A stretch of 64,000 nt of DNA from Moniliella sp. 'wahieum' (Eukaryota; Basidiomycota; Moniliellomycetes; Moniliellales; Moniliellaceae): positions 744,001 to 808,000 of the forward strand of contig RSEE01000012.1 of the NCBI GenBank assembly GCA_003971905.1, written 5' to 3'. The notes beneath the pieces are model-generated. The model made no database searches. It saw only the letters and a program-made list of their open reading frames with translations, and was not told where the DNA came from. The position numbers were made by a program, and so were the translations under genes. Within the stretch, counting starts at the first letter, position 1; every line of letters begins with the position of its first letter. Shown piece after piece: positions 1 to 11,604 of this stretch.

Positions 1-1103
1 CGTGGCCCAATACGCGAAGCGTAGCCACCGCCCTGGCAAGCTGGACATAGTTGCTGCCGTGACTGTGGCTTGGGCGGGAACTGACACTCAAACAGGTGAG
101 CTGAACACTTATAATGGAAGGCAAGCGAAATGCTTTGTCCATAAGGTCGAGAACGGGACGCCAGCTGCGATCGTGGGCCTGAATATGAGCATAGGGAAGA
201 CAGTGGGCTAGGATCGCCGGTAACCAAATCCGGTCTTGCGGGGAAATTCTTGCTTCAAGCTCTTCAGCTTGGACGGCAGAATCCGTTCCGGGAATGGAGA
301 CAAAGGAAGTGATTGTTTGCGATATGGATGAGAAAATTGGAAGGGCCAGAGCGGTGCGTTCGAAGCTAGACCGCGGTATACGCAAGGTCAGTACCAACCC
401 AAAAAACTGTTATGATGTTCGGAGACGTCATACTTTTTGTAGAGCTCTGCTCGCTCTGCAGCAGAAAAAGAGCCGATGATCCGATGCAATTCAGAAAGAG
501 GAAGAACGTAATGCGAAGAGTACAGGTTGCGATGGTAGACAAACAGTGCATTTGGGCGTCCGTGTTGGGCGACCTCTCGCACAGAGACGAAAGGCCGCTC
601 CTCTCCTTCGTTCGAGTGGTCGTGGGGCTAAGCACCTTGGGCAAGTCGTCAGCCAAAAGCGTTTGACGCAGCTCCTCTCCAGGCCCCGGAGGCAACAACT
701 CCAGGTGCCTTGCGCCTTCTTCCTCATTCGAGGGATCGCAGCGGCTAAGCACCTCGGGTAAGTCATCGGCCAGAAGCGTGTCGCGCTGCCCCTCACCAGG
801 CCCCGGAGGCACCAGCTTACGATGCTTGTCACATTGAGGATCGGACATTAAGGACCGTCTGGATTTGTGGCGATTGAACGAGGGTTGGTCAAATGTGCAC
901 ACCATCCCTTGCGAGAAGCACCACACGCACACATCGTTCTGGGGGGAGGGCCGACACCCCCGCTTGGAGCGGCGGCATTGGTCACAAGGACGGTTCAAGC
1001 GAGAGCGATAGGCCCTTCCCTCGGGAACTTCGGGCGCCGGCCGCTTTCTGCTGGTTCCAGCGTGTGGTGAGCTTGTTGGCATGCGACAAATCGAGCAGCG
1101 CAA
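1..1103 (-). CDS. Zn(II)2Cys6 fungal transcription factor, partial (runs off the left edge)
   Basis: Nuclear sequence-specific regulator of the fungal binuclear-zinc family. The ATG is at 1103. Around residues 39-66 the six zinc cysteines are visible as C-x2-C-x6-C then C-x2-C-x6-C (CDQC, VCVWC and VC), the classic Zn2Cys6 spacing. A 23-residue block ending TLLADDLPxVLS occurs twice just after it. The frame is lost near 580, where protein-like sequence (PLSELHRIIGSF) continues one frame over, and again near 385. From about 370 to 1 a third continuous stretch (ALALPIFSSISQTITSFVS, then QLARAVATLRVLGH) resembles the middle homology region of this family. The C-terminus lies outside the window. 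It is divergent from the aminotransferase at 1456, so that gene is its most likely target (inference). The zinc cluster is certain; the ligand is unknown. Confidence 0.85.
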
Positions 1104-1250
1104 CCAGATGGTGTTGGTTAGGGTGTCGTGGCCAAATGATCACTGATCCGACCGGAAGTGCCGCAGGCAACGTTAGATCTTTGCAATTTCAGGTTCTGGC
1201 TCTGAGATCTGAGGTCTGAGGGCTGGGGACCAGATATCTGACACAGCCTC

Positions 1251-1264
1251 TTGCCCGCGGGCAA
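1251..1264. promoter_or_regulatory. Palindrome TTGCCCGCGGGCAA, copy 1 (candidate operator)
   Basis: Perfect 14-bp palindrome with a central CCGCGG, that is, inverted CCG/CGG triplets with no spacer. Inverted CGG triplets are the usual recognition element of Zn2Cys6 dimers. It lies 148 bp from the regulator ATG. Binding by the neighbouring regulator is inference. Confidence 0.6.
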
Positions 1265-1366
1265 CAAGGGGGAATTGAATATTGACGCGTATTTTGCCTA
1301 TCAGCCTTCTTATCATACTCGTCCAAGCCGCCTCTAGCCAGAAGTGTCCCATATGCCACCCTCCCC

Positions 1367-1380
1367 TTGCCCGCGGGCAA
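1367..1380. promoter_or_regulatory. Palindrome TTGCCCGCGGGCAA, copy 2 (candidate operator)
   Basis: Identical to the copy at 1251, with centres 116 bp apart. It lies 76 bp upstream of the aminotransferase ATG, a typical distance for an upstream activating site. Two exact copies of a 14-bp palindrome in a 352-bp promoter are not expected by chance. Confidence 0.6.
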
Positions 1381-1455
1381 TGGCAGCAGCGTATTTAGGT
1401 CTCGTTTCAAGAGGCCATTTCCCGATCCATACCACCCACATTCTCCCTCCTCATC

Positions 1456-2784
<1,329 letters not shown>

Positions 2785-4016
2785 AGCACCCAAGCGCACG
2801 GCCGTCTCATCGTTCTTATCCATCGAATCGTCTGAATTATCTCTCTCCGGAGGAGCTCGATGCCTCGTTTCGTCGACGAGGCTATCGCTTGTCACACTGC
2901 CAACCCTCCGCTCGCGTGATTCAAGTGACCAATGAATCGTATAGTCAGTATCACTAGCTGGCACGCGCTCAGCTCAGCTTGAGCCCAGAGGTCACAGGGT
3001 CACACAGTTAAATTGAATCACTGTATCCGGAGAGGAAATCTACTCGGTCGTCTAGCGCCTCAAGTCGGTCAGACGACGCAACAACTTCCCTGCGAAAAAT
3101 TGAATGGGGGTGAGACCAGGCCTGAGGAGAATGATGTATAGAAGCTGAATCTCAGCCCTGAGCCGAATCACAGCAAACATGGACAAGACGATTGTCGATG
3201 TCGGTGGTGGTGGTGGTGGTAGGGAAATCCAATGAGCTGATCCGGTCCTGAGTTCGCTCGTACTCATCGATCTCATCGATCATATCGACGCGACGTCACA
3301 CGTCACGGGTCACACGATGCAAGGCGGATCTGAAGCTCTTGAAGCTTGGAGCATGAAGAAGAGGCGCTGAGGCGCGAAGGCGGACTAGGACTTGGGAGTT
3401 GTACTGAATGGAGCGAAGAGCCAGCGAGAGTGGTTGCGACAGAGGAGGGGAAGAACAGGAAGGCGAGGTCGCGGCAGGTCGCGGCTTGCCGGCTTCCAGG
3501 AGTGCTCCAGTGCGTCGAGGCGCACTACGCCAGCCTAGGCAGACTCGGCGTAATACTTCCGTCACGCGTCACGAGTCACGTGTGACGACACTTATCGCAT
3601 GTCACAGCAACATGTCACGCGCCACGGTGTCACATGTCGCATGTCATGCATGTCACATGTCACAGGGGATCTGGGATCTGAGAGGATCTGGGCCCTGCAA
3701 GCTGCGTGTCCTCATCGACATCCATCATCTCGGCCGATGATCATGTCGATCATGCACCCTGGAGCAGGCGATATGTATGTACGTGGTGTACGCAATATGC
3801 AAGTCGCTCTCCATCGCCGGGCGTTGATCAGCGCGTCCGCGTCAGTACTCAGCCGAAGTGGGACCATCTTTTCTCGGGATCCGAAGACGGTGGTACACTG
3901 TGGTGCCTCCCGTTGCGCGGCAGCCACCGTCACAGAGCGGGGATCGAGCTCCTATAGACTAACCGCCAATTCGGGGCCTGCTGTTCTCTCTCGTCTTTTC
4001 GTCTTCCAACACCACC
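2785..4016. other. Intergenic region with GTCAC/CATGTCAC-rich segment
   Basis: No supported gene. Position 3206-3221 is a (GGT)n run. From about 3290 to 3665 the sequence is dominated by overlapping GTCACG, GTCACA and CATGTCACATG words, often palindromic, like other spacers in this window. The last 300 bases should hold the promoter of the gene at 4017. Confidence 0.5.
3560..3665. repeat. Cluster of CATGTCAC / GTGAC palindromic words
   Basis: Dense runs such as GTCACGCGTCACGAGTCACG and ATGTCACATGTCACAG occur within about 100 bp. Similar clusters lie near 7430-7485, 36425-36560 and 46540-46565. It is not a strict tandem repeat; the unit is a short degenerate dyad. Confidence 0.5.
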
Positions 4017-5061
4017 ATGGCCTCTGTCAGCATTGACGCGGAAACACACCACCCAATTTCACATTCCCGCCGGCTGCTCAAACACAAAAAGAGCACCACT
4101 GTCTACCCGCTTTCGCTAGCAAGGAGGAGGAGACCGACTTGCAAGTCTCGTCCAAGGCTGGTCTCTTGGGCCGCTTGGCTGCACGAGCCAAAAGCGTTTC
4201 CTCTCTCCATAGCGCCTTCCATGCTCATGCTTCTCCCGGCCGCCGTTGCCAAAGCCCAATAATATGAGAGATGCCGTCCCTCCGGTGCCACAGCAAGACC
4301 AAATCTTATCATCCTCGCCCCTTCACCACTACACCCCCGCCGAGCTCTGACCAGCCCATTCCTTTCTCAGACACGTCTTCCCGTGTTGGGCACACTAAGC
4401 GCCACTCACATGTTCGGACTGCGTCACTTACCACTCACCGTTCCAAATCAAGCCGCATTTTTACCGAGCTGTTACACCGCCACCCCCGATCGCATCCCCG
4501 CAGGTACAACGACGGGCCCACCGGGAGGACAAGGGAGCAAGCCTTTGTCTTGGGAGCGTCATCCTCCATTACCAGATAAGACGCCCATGCATTTTGCCGG
4601 TCTGTCTTCTGTCTCGCTCAATGGGCCGTATGCTAGCGCCGACCCGTGGCACCAAAGCAACGAAAGTATGCATGTGTCGTCCTCAGAACGGAGGGACCTT
4701 ATGGACATGGGGGAAGGGGACACAGAGGTGCTTGCTTCAATGTCTTTGCCTCCCTTTCCACTGGCTCAAGCGAAGCAAGGGAGCCACTGGTGCAGGATTT
4801 GGGGGCTTCGTCTGCCCATTCGTTGGCCCAGGACATGCGCCCTGCAAAGTGCGCAGCGGGGTATACTTGTCCGGCTGCCCACCCTCCTCGAATGACTCAG
4901 GATAGGCACGGGGCGTCCGGCGCGAACTTCCGGAGCGGAACCTCCCTAGCAGAGCTTCGGGGGGGCACACAGGCAACGTATCGACCCCTCGGCCGGGTGG
5001 CGGACACGGACGCACAGCAGCAAGACCGGGGTGGCACCTTGTCTGTCTCCCGCGGTCATTA
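4017..5061 (+). CDS. Hypothetical serine/proline-rich protein (frameshifted)
   Basis: Not recognised. A good start context (CACCATGG) opens MASVSIDAETHHPISHSRR. The frame then appears to change. A second-frame stretch contains SSKAGLLGRLAARAKSVSS. A third from about 4383 reads as ordinary low-complexity protein (AGLSSVSLNGPYASADPW), and a last part from about 4760 (SSEAREPLVQDLGASSAHS) ends at a stop at 5061. Amino-acid composition stays protein-like along one path while the alternatives look like shadows, so I read it as one gene of roughly 340 residues with three or more single-base losses. No domain, signal peptide or membrane segment is evident; most of it is probably disordered. Function unknown. 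Confidence 0.45.
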
Positions 5062-5682
5062 GCCCGGAAGAGTTTATCTTTTCAACGGGCCTTGCACCGC
5101 GCACGCGGGCGCGCCACCCGGCGCCCTCGAAGGGCCCGTAGCAGCGCCCGCCCTCGCCTGGAAAACATCATATGTTTACGATCACGATTGTCACGTTTCA
5201 CGTTTACCATGCAACTGGACGCCCGTCATGGGACAGGGGAGAGGCCTACTCCCACATGTCCCGTCTATACACCGCATATCCCCATGTCTGCCTTGAAGAA
5301 CTTTTAAAAAACGTTTTGTGTGCTCTTTCCTCTGGACTCTCTCTTTCTATCCTCCGTATACTTCTCCACGAGGAAGTGCTATCGGATGATACTCTTATTG
5401 CCTTCGCAGCCTTCGCAGCCTTCGCTTGCTTCTGTTGGAGAGTAGTGCCTAATGCTGGGGTTCCCCTGCACGGCCCTCGGTAGATCGGTGACGCTCACTT
5501 AGCCGGGCGGAAGAGTTCCGCTCGCAGGGCGCGCACGCCCTGCTCGCTTCATCTCCCTTCTCTCTCTCATCATGCATCAGGCCTCAGGGGTCACCGGTCA
5601 TCCAAAAGTCAGCATCCTCCTTTATCCCACCTTCCATTCTCGTCCCTTCCCACATTTCTTGTCCAACTCCTGACCGTTTCCA

Positions 5683-6090
5683 GCCAATTGATTGAGTAAT
5701 ACAGGCAACCTCTCGTCTCCACTTAGCTGCCTCATCTTCATCATCCAACCTCATCCGCCCAGTCGCGCGAACTTTCCTTCAGTGGCGTCGATTCCCCCTA
5801 CCACAGCATATCGCGGGTTCCTTTCACAGCTACGTCGACGGCCGCCCCTTCCCAGCTTCAGCCCTGGCAGTGTTTTCCCTCCACTGCACCTACCCGTCCC
5901 TAAGCCCCGGACGCTTCAGACACGTTACTACCCCCAAGCCGGCGCATACGCAGCCTTGGCACGCGTACAGCCGCCTCGGATTCACGCCACCAAATAGCCC
6001 AAACCTGAAACTACCGTGAGTACTCCACCTAAGGGATTGCACCCCATCAACCTGGGTGAGAGCCTCCTGGCAGGGCCCAGGGTAAGGATC
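5683..6090 (+). repeat. Dispersed repeat, copy A (possible retroelement-derived fossil)
   Basis: Resembles 23405-24085. Shared landmarks in the same order are CCAATTGAT, TACAGGCAAC, CCCGGACGCTTCAGACACG versus a near match in copy B, a CGCAGCCTTG word, AGCCCAAAC followed by ACTACCGTGAGT, and AAGGGATTG. The copies are well diverged and differ in length. A weaker match to the segment after the suspected terminal repeat near 29340 (minus strand) suggests a retroelement leader, but no enzyme domain is visible. Boundaries are approximate. Confidence 0.45.
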
Positions 6091-6486
6091 GAGCCCGCCA
6101 TTCACCGATCATCCTTGCTCCATCCCCTCCCATGTTCCACCGATCCCCTTCTTGTCCCCCCTTGCCCCCCCCCCCCCCCTCAATTGCTCTCGACCACTCC
6201 GCCTTGTGCCTCGGTTACTATTTGCACCACCGCCCTCTTTGAGCCAGTCAGAGACGCGTCGGGTGGTCATCCGTCTTCGAAATAAGCATTGTGGGGAGTC
6301 GGCAGCCCTGTGGCCATGGCGCCGGCAGTGGCGGCACAACTCTCGGCGCGGATTGAAGGCACACTGCTCGAGTGTGGTCGTTGGTGCGGCAAGGGGGGCA
6401 CGCCAGTGAGCACGGGTGGGGGGCATTGTAAGGTAGTGGAGGGAGGCGTCGACGCGACTTAGGTGTCATTTAGGTGTGATATGCCC

Positions 6487-6694
6487 GATTATTAGCCAGC
6501 TGGCGCAGCAAGCCTCCCCCCGTCACGTGCAGGCAAGGAGCAGTAGGGTTGTTGGCGGATTTTGATGGGTACTCGTATATGGAACTAAAGGATTATTAGC
6601 CAGCTGCGCGCAGCAAGCCCCCCCCGTCACGGCAGGCAAGGGAGCAGTAGGGTTGTTGGCGGATTTTGATGGGTACTCGTATATGGAACTAAAG
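6487..6694. repeat. Tandem duplication, 2 x 104 bp
   Basis: Two adjacent copies (6487-6590 and 6591-6694) each start GATTATTAGCCAGCTG and end ATATGGAACTAAAG. Their last 60 bp are identical; differences are a few one-base changes and indels in the C-rich and G-rich first half. The duplication is therefore young. It lies in a gene-free spacer. Confidence 0.85.
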
Positions 6695-7903
6695 GATCCT
6701 GCATCACAATTCTTCTGTCAAGTTGGTGGTTCTATTCTGTTTCGTACCGTCCTAAACTGAGTGGGAGATGACGCTGAGATGATATAGATGATTGATGTTG
6801 GTGTGTCTTCGATCGCACAGGGGATACGAGACCTACTCTTCTGAAGAGGGGCTCCAATACTCGATGTGTTTTTTTGTGACGTTGTCAACGTGTTGGCCGG
6901 CATCACAGCATCAAGCTGTTCTGAAGTGCTCCGCCATCCCGTGGCAGTTGACGTTGGATGATGAAATAGGATGGGGTCGGATGCCAAATGAGAGAAATCA
7001 TTACGGCTTTTGGCATATCCACACCCACACTATACGTAATCCTCCATTCGCACAGTATATACTCGAGATCGTTTTTTTACCCGCCCCACACACCCTCACC
7101 CTCCGTCTGGAATCATCTTAACGTTTAACGTTGCAGAGATTTGAAATTTGGCAGCACCATTCGCTCATCTACGGCAGTGGTCAGCAGCGCAGCGCAGCAG
7201 CTTTTAGTTCTTTTGTAGTTCAGCTCGCCCGCCTTCCATCGCTGCGCACACGACAGCGCAGGTACCTGGTAACCTGTACCTTGTAACTAGGTAGCTAGCA
7301 GCCGGTAACACACCGTAACCGGGAGCGCGTAAGGCGTAGCGCCGGCAAGCGGCAACGCCTTTTCTAACACCAAACGTGGAAAGGTGCATGGAACACAGCG
7401 GATCCCACAGGGCGGCAGTGCGGATGTGGCGCGTGACGTGTGTGACCGGTGGGACACGACATGTGAATGTGACATGTGACAGACGGCGGCAGCGTGCGGG
7501 GATGCTCCGGCAGAGCACCAGACCAGTGTCGGGCAAGGCGATCCCCACAGTCGGCTGGTCCAGCTCGAGCCTCGGGCACGTGGCGCCTGTAACGTACGTG
7601 TAACATGCGCATAGTATGCAACGTATAATCAGCGGCCAACCCTTCCCTCATCGATCATCGGCCATCCCGTCCCTCTTGAGCCCTGTGTCAGGCGCCTGCT
7701 GCCCGTACGGGCAAAGGGCGGCTAACGGGCGGCCCAGTGGCGTGGAACGTGACGTGGGACGAGGTGTGTTCACAGCACCAGCGCATGCGTGTGGGTGCCT
7801 TTTGCTGCTGCCGCTTTTCCGCCCAAACCCCCAGCCTCGACCGCCTGCCCTCCTCTCCCTGTATCGTTCCTTTCCTCCTCCTCTCTCGTTCCCCTGCCTC
7901 GCC

Positions 7904-9799
7904 ATGCCCTCTTTTCTTCGCCGCAAAACCAGCGCGCCGCCGCTGGGCCCCGGGCTGCTGGGCCGCTTGGACGCTTCGGGCACAGAGGTGTGGGCCACCA
8001 CGGCCACTAATACGGCCGCCCCCCACCTTCCACCTTCATCCACCCAACACTCAATACCTCAGTCCCTGCTTCCCATCAGTCTCGCTGATTTGCCTTCCCC
8101 AAACCCGCCCGCTCCTCCGCCTTCTCGTGACAAACCTGGTGTCCCCTTACATGGCCCTGCGTTTGCCTCCTCCCACCCCCCCCGCGCTCGCACCGCACCG
8201 GCCGCCCATCGCTACAACGGCGCAGCAGCAGCAACAGCATCCGTGGGCTGATCCAGGATGTGGTGCCCGAGCACGCGATGGACTTGCAAACGTTGGCCAC
8301 CGCGCTTCGATCGATCGGCGTCGTGATGATCCCGGCCAGGACAAGTTGCCCGACTCCGGCCCCCATTTTCCCTCTGCCAACAGCAGCTCTTCTGTCCTCT
8401 CGTTTGCTCCCTGCGCACCGCCTCCCTCGGCTCGAAACAAAATCCAGCATACTGCACGGGCCAGCATGGAGAGTCTCCGAAAGCTTGGCCGTAAAGCCTC
8501 CCTCTCTCGCCGTCCCGACAAGAGCCCCACCCTCCATTCTGGGCTCACACAACCGTCTTCGAGCCTGGCGGCCGTATTGCAAACCCCTTCCTCCACTCGC
8601 TTGGGGAGGTACCCGTCTTGTGAAGCCTCTGCGTTTCACTGTTCAGCGAGCCTAGTGGACCTGGAAAATATGGACGGTGGAGGACGAGGTAGTTCATTTT
8701 CCCCCGACCCCCTGCCTCTGACCACAGCCGAGCCCCGCGCTACTGTATTCCACACAGGATCGCACACTGATGCTCCTCTTTCCCCGACATACGCTCCGTC
8801 TCAGCATTCGGTCTGTGCAACGCGCGCCACCCTAGGCTGTTCGACTGGCACGAGGAACCTGTCCGTCCGGACGCTGCCCAATCCCCACGCTTTGAACCAC
8901 AGGGCGGCCGTTGGCTCTGCTGTTCCGGCGTCCACGCCTTCGCACAATGGTTGTATCGTACCCTCCTCAGTATTCAGGCCGAACCGCCCAGACCCACCAT
9001 CAGCGACCGACACAAGTGGTCATGTCCCCCACCACAGCCACGGTTCTTCATCCGTCCTGTCCTACTCCGTTTCAGCGGGAAGGTCTCTGGCGTCGTCCCA
9101 CTGGACCACTACGACGACGACGGGCAGGAGCTCGCTGGATGAGCATGCCCAGGGGGTTGCTCTTCCCACTTCGACTCGCCCCTTTCTGAATGCAAAGGGT
9201 GTACAGTTCCCTGCGTGCTACTCTTCCGGCCCGATCGAAGGCGCTTTGGCGCTCCCGCGCCATCCTTTCGCTCCTGCCACTACCGTCATGCCTTCTTCCT
9301 GTCATAATGTCAACCCGTACGATGGGTATGATACCTCACCACCCTCTGTTGCTATGTATTCAGATCCGACGCCATCTTCGTCTACCGTCCTACCGCATCA
9401 AGCCGGCACCGCTGTTGGTGCACCACCCTCTCTCCCCGTTGGTCTTGGCATTTCGGGTGTCAACATGGACGCCACCGCAGTCGCTTCGCCGTCCCGGGGG
9501 GGGAGCAAGCGTTGTGGCCCACCAAACCGCCCTTCATACCGCCAAGTGCCCATTCCCCACGCCGCTCGCCCTGTCCTGTGTACCGTTCCGCATCTCACAC
9601 CACTCCGCTGTACCAGACCGGAAGGGCCACGCATGCGGAGCGCGATGTTGAAGAGGAGATGGAAGAACCAGCGCGTGTGTCAGCGGCCACTCCGCACTTG
9701 ACGCTCGCAGGGCTGGATTTTGGAGCGGACTTGAGTGTATCGCTCGCCCGGGAACTAGGACTGATGGAACTAGGACTGGAGATGGAGAAGGAGGGATAA
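7904..9799 (+). CDS. Hypothetical serine/threonine/proline-rich protein (frameshifted)
   Basis: Not recognised. The ATG at 7904 gives MPSFLRRKTSAPPLGPGLLG, a basic start followed by a proline-rich segment. Around 8240-8330 another frame carries IQDVVPEHAMDLQTLATAL, which looks like a short folded or helical segment. From about 8340 to 9640 the +3 frame is long and rich in Ser, Thr, Pro, His and Asn (for example ASMESLRKLGRKASLSRRPD). The end switches frame once more and finishes with an acidic, leucine-rich tail, DFGADLSVSLARELGLMELG, stopping at 9799. About 630 residues in all, mostly disordered. The KLGRKASLSRRP segment looks like a basophilic kinase site cluster. Cytoskeletal or signalling scaffolds have this composition, but no function can be named. 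Confidence 0.5.
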
Positions 9800-10436
9800 C
9801 AGCTCGCGAGCGCCCCACCTTCCGATTGCTAGATGGGCATTACCAGCAAATGGGCCAAGGGAAAAGGAGAGAAAGTGGGGAACGAAGGCCGCTCCCCATC
9901 GCGACGGGTTCCCGTTGAAGATGGGCGCTATCTCCCTGTTGCGTTGCCCTCCTCGGGAGAAGTCACTGGCTGTAATTCGGTCTTCGTCTTGGGAGATTGG
10001 CCCGACTGTTCATCTGCTGCTTTGCTCTTCCTTCTTCCCTCCTGCATCGTGGATAGCACGTCCCTACACCCTCCCCACGCCTCTTCCCAGATGCGTCTTC
10101 CATTTCCTAATGGACCTTACTACCTTACTAGTCACAATTACATTATTTAGCTTGGCACTTGTCCGGCCTGAAGCGAGGTGGGACCGATCCGGGACATCTG
10201 CGCTTCCTTGGCATCTGTCCCTTCTCCAATTTCATCCCACCCTTCGCTACCACCCGGCGACGAGCCACCCAAAACAGATATCGCCTCAATAGCTCCAAAG
10301 ACCCCTGATCCCCTCGGGTGCCGAGCGGCCAAGCCAACCAACCGGTCTCGCCACCCGGCCGGGCCGGTCCCGCCTGCCCTGCCCGAGGGGGCGGGAAGGG
10401 CAAAGCCGCGGGCAGGGAGGGGACGGGGGGGAGAGG
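9800..10436. other. Intergenic region between tail-to-tail genes
   Basis: Separates the 3' ends of the gene ending at 9799 and RAD6 (ending 10437). No protein-like frame, RNA gene or repeat is visible; it should hold both 3' UTRs. Confidence 0.5.
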
Positions 10437-10996
10437 CTAGTCCGACGGCACCCCTACTTCCTCCTGGATGCGACGACGAAGGGCATGATCATCGAACCAC
10501 GAGTCCTCCACTGAGCGCACCACGCGGCGCAGGTACTCTGGCATGTTGTCCCGGAACAGTTGGGCCGCCTCAGCGTTGGCTGGTGAGGCCGGGTTGGGAT
10601 CGCTCAACAAGCTCTGGACACTGGTCAGGATGGCGGCCACGTCGTAGGTTGGGCTCCAGCGGTTCTGGAGCAAGTCGAGGCAGAGCGCGCCGTCAGCGTA
10701 CACGTTGGGATGGAAGATGGGCGAGACGAAGCGGACCGTAGGCGGCTTGGAAGGGTAGCTGTCGTCAAAGTGCAATTGCAATTTGAACGTCCCGTCTTCA
10801 AACGGCGTGTCGGCGGGGCCGTAGATGACGCCGTCCCAAACCATGAGGTTGTCCGGGTTGGGCGCGGCGCTGACGCCACCGGGAGGATCGGTGGTCAAGC
10901 GGCGGTAGTCGCGGATCAGGCGGCGCTTCGCAGGCGTGGACTGGGCGCAGAGTCAGCGACTGCCGTGGGAGAAGTAGGCGGGAGGCGGCGTACCAT
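10437..10996 (-). CDS. RAD6: RAD6/UBC2-type ubiquitin-conjugating enzyme E2
   Basis: Transfers ubiquitin from E1 to substrates with RING partners such as Rad18 and Bre1, acting in post-replication repair and H2B ubiquitination in the nucleus. The 168-residue product matches the usual 150-170. Exon 1 is just the ATG (10996-10994). It is followed directly by a 53-nt GT-AG intron (10993-10941). Exon 2 (10940-10437) starts [15 protein letters not shown], the conserved RAD6 N-terminus. The catalytic cysteine lies in [16 protein letters not shown], preceded by the HPN motif (FHPNVYADG). The C-terminus ends EEVGVPSD, a shorter and less acidic tail than yeast Rad6. The frame is intact, unlike most neighbours. 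A start inside exon 2 would lose helix 1, so the split start is preferred. Confidence 0.95.
10941..10993 (-). other. RAD6 intron 1, directly after the start codon
   Basis: GTACGC donor immediately after ATG and a CCCAG acceptor immediately before the STPAKRRL codons. Its 53-nt length fits the other introns in the window (59, 62, 71, 87, 88 and 91 nt). Confidence 0.85.
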
Positions 10997-11604
10997 CAGG
11001 CAAAGAGCAGCTGGCCCAGGACAGGCAACCAGCGCGGCCCAGCGATGGGAGGTGCGCGGCGGACAAGGGCGGAGGTGGTGGCGAGAGGCAGAAATTAAAA
11101 AAATCAAAGCGGCCCGGCCCCCATTTTATTTAGGCCCTCATTTTGAACAACTCCCCTGTCGCACGGCTACGGCAGCCACCGCGTGGACCCTCGGCGTCTG
11201 CTCCGGCCTGCTCTGACCCACCGTCTCTTGACTCCTTCTCTCCCTCCCACCGCCCTAAACGGACGGGGACGCGGGGGTGGTCTGAACGCGTTCGGCTGCG
11301 AGTGGGGCACAACGCAGATACTATGTACAGCGCCTCAGCACTTCTGTGTTAGGTTCTGGCGCCTCTCCTCTCCTCTACCCCCCGGCCCGCCGTTCTGTTC
11401 CCTGCGCCGTGTGCACAAACCCACCTGACCGGCCTCAGCTCCTCTGTTCCTAATCGTCGCAGGGACGCTGAATGGTTCAAGGTGGACTCGCCTACCTGGA
11501 CGGCTACAAACCCATGCGGGTCCACAACTGGGGGGGTGGGGGTATATTCAATCGCATATGCGTTACAACGTTGTTCACAGCGGATGGCTCTGCGACGTCA
11601 CTGG
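10997..11604. other. RAD6 upstream region
   Basis: Lies between the RAD6 start and the 3' end of the ECL1-like gene, both on the minus strand. It contains G/C-rich and pyrimidine-rich stretches but no convincing gene. RAD6 promoter elements must lie here. Confidence 0.5.

Larger units (their letters stand above)
1104..1455. promoter_or_regulatory. Shared bidirectional promoter of the Zn2Cys6 regulator and the aminotransferase
   Basis: A 352-bp gap separates two divergent start codons, so both promoters must lie here. It contains two identical palindromes (listed separately) and a short run of GATCTGAGGTCTGAGG-like direct repeats around 1205-1222. Pyrimidine-rich sequence precedes the aminotransferase ATG. 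No other gene is visible. Confidence 0.7.
5062..7903. other. Long intergenic region with repeats
   Basis: No supported gene. It contains copy A of a dispersed repeat (about 5683-6090), a C10 run near 6168, a 104-bp tandem duplication (6487-6694), GGTAAC/GTAACC words around 7260-7320 and a CATGTGAC cluster at 7430-7485. The segment before 7904 is pyrimidine-rich and probably the promoter of the next gene. Confidence 0.5.

Noticed and set aside
1-211. Rightward 69-residue open frame at the left edge
   Set aside because: Lacks an ATG; the leftward strand here carries a clearly better continuous protein (regulator middle region).
5172-5483. 103-residue open frame with a hydrophobic segment
   Set aside because: No start context, no homology, lies in the 3' flank of the preceding gene.
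10178-10741. 187-residue rightward open frame
   Set aside because: Antisense overlap with RAD6; Pro/Arg/Gly shadow frame.
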